A stretch of DNA of 64,000 nucleotides from positions 44,580,890-44,644,889 of the forward strand of contig JAVMKO010000003.1 of NCBI GenBank assembly GCA_032164245.1. The letters are read 5' to 3'. Both the position numbers and the translations under genes were made by a program. Positions within the stretch are counted from its first letter, which is position 1. Every line of letters starts with the position of its first letter. The notes beneath the pieces were generated by a model. That model had not been told where the DNA came from, did not search any database, and saw nothing but the letters and a program-made list of their open reading frames with translations. The stretch is from Sternotherus odoratus (taxonomy: Eukaryota > Chordata > Testudines > Kinosternidae). This document shows, in pieces, positions 57,351-64,000 of this stretch.

Positions 57351-60255
57351 CAACCAAAAGTAGACCAAAGAAAGAAGAAGAAGAAGAAGAAGAAAAAAAC
57401 CCAAAAACCCCACCACCAAGGTCACTGCCTATCGGACTTGGGTGAAAATTCCTTCCCAACCCCATATATGGCGATCAGTTAAACCCGGAGCATGTGAGCA
57501 AGAACCAGCCAGCCAAGTCCCTAAGAGAGAATGCACAGAGAATTGAACTGAAATGTCACTCTGGGAACCCCCACAAAGTTAGACCAATGAACCCTGAGGA
57601 GCTCAGAGTGTGAATTCTGTTTGTGATGAATTTTGGTCACGTGGACGCTGATGCTACTGTGTGTGCAGCCACCGTCAGGCAGGATCTGCTTGTCAGCCTT
57701 CATATTGTTACCAGACTATGCACTGATGGCACCAACAGCCAAGATCCTTTACCACACTCAATCCCTATTAACGGGAGCACCTTTTAAACAAATTGAAGAA
57801 CACTTTGTCCTATGTAGAAGTCTGCTAATAGTGGTTATGTCCTTGTTCACAAGCGATAACCCTTCATTTGTCTCCAGAAATGCCACAGTGCTTGGTCTTA
57901 ATACTGTGAACTAAAGCAGCTGTGATGTTACATTGTGTGTGTAAGTAAAACTACTGATTTTATGCATTAGCCCTCCTTCAAACTTTCAGTGAAAAAACCA
58001 GAATAGACTATTCACAATCTTTACCACTGCAAGATAGGAATCCATTCTCTAACACTGTAGTAAAATCCTGACTACTGAAGTCAATGGGAGTTTTGCCACT
58101 GACTTCAAGAGGATCAGGCTTTTACCTCGTGACTTTCCACCAAGGCAACAGCTGCCACCATAAGGCTGAAATTCCAATAGCTGTTAAAAGATTTTTTCCA
58201 AACAAGTCACAGATTATACATGACAAGAACTTATGTGAACTTGCAATACTTGGCACCTAGCAAAATGGAGGAAACTAATTAAACACACTGCTCAAAACAT
58301 TCCTTCAAATATTCAGGAAACAGAAACACGACTCTTCCCAAATGAAAGATGTTACGGGAGAGTCTTAACACTTCATGGATGCATTATATGCAACACTTAT
58401 TCTAAGTCACTTGTTTCCTATTTTTACGAGTCTAAATCCTATTTTCAAAAATAAATTAAGCATTGAGGAGCCTAAATCACACGGACTTTCAATGACATGT
58501 TCTTGACAAAGACATGTTCAATGACAGGCTCTTAAGTCACTTAGGCACTTTTGAAAATTCTTCCCTAAATGTGTGTGCAGACTTATTTTAGGGTTCTTAA
58601 ATATTCTGCTTCTGTTGGCAGCTCAACGGCTCAAAGTAGCAGTAACTAGGGGATTGAGTTTTGAAATGCTAAGGAATTGCTCATTTGCTGGGGTCTTTGC
58701 CTGGAAGCTGGGTAGCTGCTTAACATTTCAGGGAAGGCTGAGTAGTGTTAAGCTAACAATGGTTTTATCCTAGACACTAGGAAATTTAGAAAGGTTTAAA
58801 AAGGGTTTGTGTGATTACAAAGAAGTTACTCCAATGTAAAACCAGGTTATGTGAGAAAAGTACCTGGCTCAATTCTTTATGGTAAATTTAAGATTGGGAG
58901 GTCATTTATGATAGGAATAAACTCCAGTGAAACCGGACAGTAAGGTGGGGCTTGGCATGTTAGGGCTTTGGGGAATAATCTGTACAGAGTATTATATTTT
59001 ACACTGATATTTTCTCTTGGCTCTGTTAAGAATGAACCATGAATAGCATATGTTGGGATCACAAAACATGTAGCAATTACAGAAATCTTCTCAGCTGCTA
59101 CTTGCCTTCATATTTCACGTTTCTCCTATGAATAGGAATGTAAATGAAAAATGGTTTACTGTAGTTCAGATTCCAGTAAGAGTCTCAAAAGTTATTGCTC
59201 TAATACTTGCAAACCATAACTTTCTAAAAATAGTGGTGATGTCTACATTAATGGTTCTGTAACTGCATGCACTAAAAGTATGTTGTCTGACTGTTTACAG
59301 GCTGTAATATAATCAAGGATTTGGATGACATCCTAACTGATGAAGGTAAAGCTTTAAAGAGTCATCCACAGTTAGATTGTGTTACAGTCAGATGAGACAC
59401 CATGTCAGCTGTTTACCACATATGCACCTGGTCTACTTAACATACAGTTTAATACATTTTCCAAAACAAAACTAAAATGCAGTCATATGAATTCCTTTTT
59501 GAACAGAGAGAAAAAGATTGTAAAACTTCTGTTGCTACAAGCAATTAAATCCTATGAATTGTTACAGCCTGTGGAGTCTCTAAGCTTCTTCTGTTTTGGA
59601 AGCTTTGCACTTTCTTTTATTTGTACTTTTTTTTTTTAAACTAATACTTGCTTGCATTTTCCCAATTCTCTGCTTATGAAATTACTTAAAATTGTAAAAG
59701 AGAGCATCAGTTAAACACAAAATAATGTTTATGAAAAATAATATTTTGTGATGCTGTACCTAACACACAATGGAACAAAAATATCCACACTACTTGATGT
59801 TCAGAGAATACAGCTGGAATTTATTTGCTCTGTACTTTTACTGCTGGTCCCCACTACAGCTTAACATCGACTTTAGCGACGTTAATTCGACATAAACCTG
59901 TACCCGTCCTCACACGGACGCCATTTGCGTTGATTTAAAGGGCCCTCAAAATCGACTTCTGTACTCCTCCCTAACGAGAGGAGTAGCGCTGAAATCGACC
60001 TCTCTGGATCGATTGTGGACTAGTGAGGACTTATTGGCCTCCAGAGGCTGTCCCACAATGCTCCATTCGGACCGCTCTGGACTGCCTCACTGCTCCACTG
60101 TGACCACTCTGGACAGCACTCTCAACTCGCTGCTCTGGCCAGGAAGACAGGAAAAGACCCGGGAACATTTGAATAGCATTTCCTGTTTGGTCAGCGTGGC
60201 CAGCTCACCTGCACAGCTCAGTCGCCATTCAGAGAAATCAGCAGCACAAGCCGCC

Positions 60256-60818
60256 ATGCAGACCTCAGCATCACAAGATGCCATGCAGAGCTCAGCAGCA
60301 CAGGAGACCAGCCAGAGGAAAAGAGCTCCAGCATGGTCCAATCGTGAGGTGTTGGATCTCATCGCTATCTGGGGAGAGGAATCCGTGATGTTGGAACTCC
60401 GCAACAACAAACGGAATGCCAACACGTTTGCCAGGATCTCCAAGGCCATGCTGGAAAGAGGCCACAACAGGGACGCCCAACAGTGCCATGTGAAATTTAA
60501 GGAGCTGAGGCAAGCGTTCCAGAAAGCCAAAGAGGCAAACGGACGCTCGGGGGGGTCCACCGCGGACATGCCGGTTCTACAATGAACTGAATCAGATAAT
60601 GGGGGGTGCCCCCACAACCATCGCACCGGTCTGCGTGGACTCCACACATAGGATAATGCTCAGGAACGAGGAGGAGGAGGAGGGAAATATCACGGAACAG
60701 CAGGACGCAAACACAGAAACGGTATTATTACCAGACAGCCAGGAGCTTTTTATCACCCTGGAGCCAGTACTCAGCCAACCCTCCCAAGCGGGTACCCAAG
60801 CCGGCAAAGGGAACTCTG
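60256..60818 (+). pseudogene. Harbinger Myb/SANT-like DNA-binding ORF, first exon, frameshifted
   Basis: The reading frame extends upstream to 60013, but the likely start is the ATG at 60256 (context CCGCCATGC, protein MQTSASQDAM). Residues shortly after carry the trihelix/Myb-like domain: PAWSNREVLDLIAIWGEE, then ERGHNRDAQQCHVKFKELRQ. These proteins partner the Harbinger transposase and bind the transposon ends. The frame breaks at a run of seven G at 60549-60555. The frame shifted by one continues the expected family sequence (TCRFYNELNQIMGGA, an acidic EEEEE stretch, then LLPDSQELF). A strong splice donor GTGAGT at 60819-60824 follows GGAACTCTG, suggesting a second exon. None is visible before the transposase, so the downstream exon appears deleted. 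Confidence 0.8.
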
Positions 60819-60937
60819 GTGAGTGGTTTTTTTTTTTTTTAAGGAAGGGATTAGATGACTCATGATTTTTAAAGGAAGCATTTATTAATGAACAACTTGC
60901 CCTAAGGACTTAGCGTGCTTTCATTGCTGGTCAGTTT

Positions 60938-62110
60938 CTACTCAAAAAGTTTGTTAATATACTCCGGTATTGACCGGAAATCCTCCACGGACATCTCAGT
61001 GAAGCTATCCAGGAGGTAGCGATGAATCTTCCGCACCAGATTTCTGGGGAGAGCCGCCTTATGTGGCCTCCCGTGATAGGAGACCATCCCACGCCACGAA
61101 AGTAGTAAATAGTCTGGTATCATTGAGCAGGCTAACATTGTGGCGAATGAACCAGGACTTTGCAGTGACTCAAGCAGCATGCGTTCTCTATCTCTCTGCG
61201 AAATTCTAAGCAAAGTGATGTCATTCATGGTTGCCTGTTTGAAATACGGACTGCAATTAGTCTGGACACAGTGAGCGAGACAGCGAGACACACGAGTGTC
61301 ATGAACCTTTCCTGGCCATCCCACGTACAGGTCGGTGAAATGTCCCTTGTGGTCAACCACTGCTTGCATGACCATAGAATAATATCCCTTCCAGTTTCTG
61401 TACTCCGCGGCCTCGTTGTCCGGTGCCAGGATAGGGATATGAGTCCCATCTATAGCCCCACCACAGTTAGGGAATCCCATGGTGGCAAAGCCATCTATTG
61501 TAGCTTGCAGGTTTCCAAGGTTTATAACCCTGGGTAGCAGCAGCTCGATGATTACCCTGCTTACTTGCATCACAGCAGACCCCACTGTAGATTTACCCAC
61601 CCCAAACTGATTCGCGACTGACCGGTAGCTGTCTGGCGTTGCAAGCTTCCAGAGGGCTATCGCCACTCGCTTCTCAACTGTGAGGGCCGCTCTCATTCTG
61701 ATATTCTTGCGCCGGAGGGCCGGGGAAAGCAAGTCACAAAGTTCCATGAACGTGCCCTTATGCATGCGAAAGTTTCTGAGCCACTGGGAGTCATCCCAGA
61801 CCCGCAGCACTATGCGATCCCACCAGTCAGTGCTTGTTTCCCTGGCCCAGAATCGGCGTTCCATGGCATGAGCCTGCCCCATTGCCACCAAATTTGCCAG
61901 ATTGTCAGTCACCCTACTTCCAAAAACGTCAGTGTCCCTGTCCCTGCTGTGCACGTCCAGGTCCATCTCCTCATCACTGTCATCGGGTTCCAGAAAGCGC
62001 AGTTGTCTCCGGATCGCATTCCTCTGCAGACTGTACAGCATAAAATCCACAACAGTGCGTGAGGTCCGCACAATGGCCAGTACTGCAGCGGTGGCATCAG
62101 CAGGCTCCAT
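60938..62110 (-). CDS. Harbinger (HARBI1-like) transposase, 390 aa, with non-canonical C-terminus
   Basis: The frame is uninterrupted on the minus strand and starts with MEPADATAAVLAIV, the usual start for this family. Residues about 83-200 carry the conserved N-terminal region (ERRFWARETSTDWW, WKLATPDSYRSVANQFGVG with its helix-turn-helix). Residues 216-224 are CGGAIDGTH, with the first catalytic Asp at 221. Residues 264-274 are GWPGKVHDTRV, with the second at about 271. The canonical remainder (the GDPAYPLLPWL block and the VE-x-AFGRLK block with the third acidic residue) is absent. From about residue 277 the sequence switches to some 110 residues I do not recognise, ending EDFRSIPEYINKLFE. 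By family knowledge this protein should not catalyse transposition on its own. It could still bind DNA, or be a deletion or recombination product. Confidence 0.88.
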   Translation of the reverse strand: MEPADATAAVLAIVRTSRTVVDFMLYSLQRNAIRRQLRFLEPDDSDEEMDLDVHSRDRDTDVFGSRVTDNLANLVAMGQAHAMERRFWARETSTDWWDRIVLRVWDDSQWLRNFRMHKGTFMELCDLLSPALRRKNIRMRAALTVEKRVAIALWKLATPDSYRSVANQFGVGKSTVGSAVMQVSRVIIELLLPRVINLGNLQATIDGFATMGFPNCGGAIDGTHIPILAPDNEAAEYRNWKGYYSMVMQAVVDHKGHFTDLYVGWPGKVHDTRVSRCLAHCVQTNCSPYFKQATMNDITLLRISQRDRERMLLESLQSPGSFATMLACSMIPDYLLLSWRGMVSYHGRPHKAALPRNLVRKIHRYLLDSFTEMSVEDFRSIPEYINKLFE

Positions 62111-62326
62111 GCTTACAGTGCTATGGCGTTAGCAAAGTGCGTAGAAAGGGCACGAATAATGGGATGTCTACCCACAGTACACCGCTCAAAATGGGGTCGG
62201 CGGCACGAAAAAAGGAAATCAACTTAAAGGAAATCGACCTACTGCTGTAGTGAAGACATACCCTTAGTCCTGCCACTTCATGTGTGTTTTGAGATAATCT
62301 AACCATAAATGGCAGGGAAACCTTTT

Positions 62327-62343
62327 GGGGGGGGGGGGGGGGG
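62327..62343 (+). repeat. Homopolymer run of 17 G in the ASRGL1 intron
   Basis: A G run followed by CGGGGGTGGAGGGG, lying about 60 bp beyond the Harbinger element and about 105 bp inside the intron from the ASRGL1 donor (on the transcribed strand it is a C run). Confidence 0.95.
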
Positions 62344-62448
62344 CGGGGGTGGAGGGGATGGGAACTCCATTGTTAAGAGTACAATTTACATAAACCAGTT
62401 AGTTCCAGTCTTACTTTCCTTCATCTTACTGGAAAGTTTAGATTGTAC

Positions 62449-62559
62449 CTTGTTCCATGTGATAGAGAATAAGTCGGGCTAGGACCACTTTCATAATGCT
62501 TTCTCCATGTCCTGTGGTAGAGACGGCACCAACATGGTTATCAGCGTAGCCTCCACTTC
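62449..62559 (-). CDS. ASRGL1: Penultimate coding exon of ASRGL1-like isoaspartyl peptidase/L-asparaginase
   Basis: This is a 111-bp exon on the minus strand. The acceptor CAG is at 62562-62560, and the donor after GAACAAG at 62449 reads GTACAA, which is GT-type but weak. It encodes SGGYADNHVGAVSTTGHGE followed by SIMKVVLARLILYHMEQG. The YADN and STTGHGE blocks line the substrate pocket in the beta subunit of ASRGL1-type Ntn-hydrolases. Its length fits the split codons exactly: two bases, 36 codons, one base. Splicing to the exon at 56791 restores a glycine codon and gives a seamless reading. The preceding exon, which should carry the autocatalytic Thr of the GTVGA motif, was not found between 62.57 and 64.0 kb and presumably lies beyond the window. 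Nothing suggests decay. Confidence 0.93.
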
Positions 62560-62563
62560 CTGC

Positions 62564-64000
62564 TCAAAGAAAAAGCATAACACTAAAGCTTTAGAGCAAA
62601 AGAGATTTACAAGCAATGCATGACTTCAAATCACAGGTCAATTTCTAAAGTTCTGGAGGTCCTTTTTGCTTCTAGGGACAAAAACCTGAAAGTTCCTATG
62701 TGACATCTTTGTTTCTGATTTCTTCCTCAAAGTTTCAACAACAGTGTGAGAAGTCAGCCACAGCTGGAAGAGGCTGGTTGCCGAGTTATAGGGTTGGAAA
62801 GATAATGGCATAATGAGAAAGGAGGAATAATGTGGAGTCTGATGTTGGAATAGGAAGGAGTGAGCATTAATTGTAGCCCGATCAGTAACAGATAGATGGA
62901 GGAGAGGCATGTAGGGAAAACAAGATGGAAAGGCAGGCAGGGTGATGGTGGGAAAACAGGAAGTCAGAAGTGCTGGACCTGCACTAATGACTGACTGGCA
63001 AGGGAGGTGCACTGCAGGAATGTGGTGATCAATAGGCTGCAGAGAGGTGGTAAGAGCCAGCCAGGTAGCAGCACTAAGATTCCACTGTGACAGATCATGG
63101 GAGAAAAGCCCGAACAGGAGAGCTGCTTCCAAATTAGCTTTGTAAATTCAAAAGCCTGCACTGACCCAGGAGTGCAGCAAACTTGCTGATTTCAGAGGAT
63201 CCCCCATGTGCCATTGTTTAAGCAACAGGTGATTGTGCCTCTCCATGGGTCACTAGAACCAGCATCAAAGTTAAGGTCCTACAGCCACCTGATATCCCAA
63301 CTCTTACCTAAAACAAGCACTCAATGAACTTTTTTTTAAAAAAAAGTCAATTTAGGGCTTGTGAATGGTGCAATTCATAGTTACAGTGTCAGGAGCCATG
63401 AAAAACTAAGTCAAATTATCAGTTGCTTATACTTTTAAAATTCTTTGAATTAAAAGAAAACAGTAGAAAATCTTGCATTCAGAAGACATGGTTTCCAACA
63501 TGCTCCTTTTTATGAATGTTGAGCCTCCCCCTGAAAAATGAACCTTAAAATGGCCACATACTGATGATGCTCTTGGAGAGAGAAAAGTCGTGGCAGACAA
63601 TATTTTTGAACAGGAAGCTCCTGCAGACCCCTGGAAGCCACACATTTGGTGCCTTATTCCTGCAGACCACCGGGGAGACCATGACTCCATGTGGGGCAAT
63701 TACATCACCCTTGCCAAGCATTAGGAGACTGGTTAGGGGCCTTAAGATGTTGTTCAGGGATCAACCAAAATCTCTCCCCCCTCCTGCAATCCTATTCAGG
63801 CTTTAATATCTGCCAAGCCTAAGGCAGCTCTTTGTTAGTGCAGGTGAGTTTTGAGGGATCCCATTGAAACAATTAAGGCAGATCAATCCCCAACTAGTGT
63901 CCTAAGACTCGTGGGGGATGGACCCTGATGAGCCTCCTACACAGCAGAGGGATGAACTTGAGGTCCTCAGGAGAAGCAGAATGCTCTCATGTTGCTGATC
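62564..64000. other. Sequence upstream of the ASRGL1 penultimate exon
   Basis: Presumed ASRGL1 intron. No exon carrying the GTVGA nucleophile block was found. The open frame at 62638-63132 (minus) shows no family motif and no flanking splice signals that I could recognise. Confidence 0.5.

Larger units (their letters stand above)
59841..62263. mobile_element. PIF/Harbinger DNA transposon, near full length, TTA target duplication
   Basis: The element is bounded by TTA at 59838-59840 and TTA at 62264-62266, the 3-bp target duplication typical of PIF/Harbinger. The first 20 bases and the reverse complement of the last 20 align without gaps and share 14 positions, including the block CACTACAGC. 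Subterminal copies of a GTCGATTT-like motif occur at both ends. Inside are the usual two Harbinger genes in convergent order: a Myb/SANT-type DNA-binding ORF (plus) and a transposase (minus). The intact target duplication and the open 390-codon frame suggest a fairly young insertion. It sits inside the last ASRGL1 intron. A non-autonomous relative with the same ends lies at 37517-38508. Confidence 0.93.
56792..62448 (-). other. ASRGL1 final intron (5,657 bp)
   Basis: This interval joins the two ASRGL1 exons on the minus strand. It contains a CR1 tail near 57.24-57.35 kb, a short GAA-type run near 57.38 kb, fragments of old repeats around 58.05-58.57 kb and the full Harbinger transposon at 59841-62263. 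A 17-base G run lies at 62327-62343, close to the donor side. No further coding exon was recognised. A host intron carrying a recent DNA transposon of this size is tolerable because the splice sites are untouched. Confidence 0.85.

Noticed and set aside
62638..63132. 164-codon minus-strand open frame near ASRGL1, considered as an upstream exon
   Set aside because: The sequence has none of the ASRGL1 blocks (no GTVGA, no GDSP) and no flanking splice sites in phase.

Overview
This looks like vertebrate nuclear DNA, most likely from a reptile and probably a turtle. The evidence is an AT-rich background full of degraded CR1 LINEs, L2- and MIR-type relics, hAT and PIF/Harbinger DNA transposons and Helitron-like elements, with spliced genes whose exons are short and whose introns are long. 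There are no operons and no bacterial features. The species assignment is inferred from repeat content alone.

The one host gene I can name lies at the right end on the minus strand. It is ASRGL1-like (isoaspartyl peptidase/L-asparaginase), represented by its last two coding exons (62449-62559 and 56568-56791), with matching splice phase and an intact frame. The intron between them is 5.66 kb and holds a complete 2,423-bp PIF/Harbinger transposon (59841-62263, TTA target duplication). That transposon carries a Myb/SANT-type ORF, broken by a frameshift, on the plus strand. On the minus strand it carries a 390-codon open transposase whose N-terminal two thirds are canonical but whose C-terminus is not. 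A CpG island at about 28.0-29.1 kb contains a strong minus-strand splice donor and is the likely promoter of a second, unidentified gene.

Layout: 1-1.7 kb AT-rich noncoding; 1.7-3.8 kb degraded coding-like stretch on the minus strand; 3.8-7.4 kb noncoding; 7.46 kb hAT element; 8.5 kb CR1 tail; 9.5-10.3 kb CR1 fragment carrying a 109-bp hAT-like MITE; 10.4-11.3 kb L2-like LINE; 11.3-12.3 kb hAT element with tandem repeats; 12.4-18.2 kb AT-rich, probably intronic or intergenic; 18.2 kb MITE; 19.7-20.6 kb Helitron (minus); 20.6-27.9 kb mostly unique, with MIR, a hAT nested in a MIR, and a foldback element; 28-29.1 kb CpG island; 29.4-32.3 kb noncoding; 32.3-33.8 kb hAT MITE abutting a Helitron; 34.1 and 34.65 kb MITEs; 37.5-38.5 kb Harbinger MITE with a large GC-rich inverted repeat; 38.8-39.8 kb hAT transposase relic; 41.3-42.3 kb CR1 endonuclease region; 43.6-44.2 kb old duplication; 45-50 kb mixed CR1/MIR relics; 50.1 and 50.7 kb DNA elements; 52.6-56.3 kb possible degraded retroelement split by a 1.34-kb hAT element; 56.5-62.6 kb ASRGL1 exons and intron.

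The most striking pattern is that DNA transposons of three superfamilies (hAT, Helitron, Harbinger) each carry internal GC-rich, strand-asymmetric tandem or inverted arrays. Two hAT elements with different terminal inverted repeats (11.3 and 53.8 kb) carry the same minisatellite unit of about 55 bp in opposite orientations.
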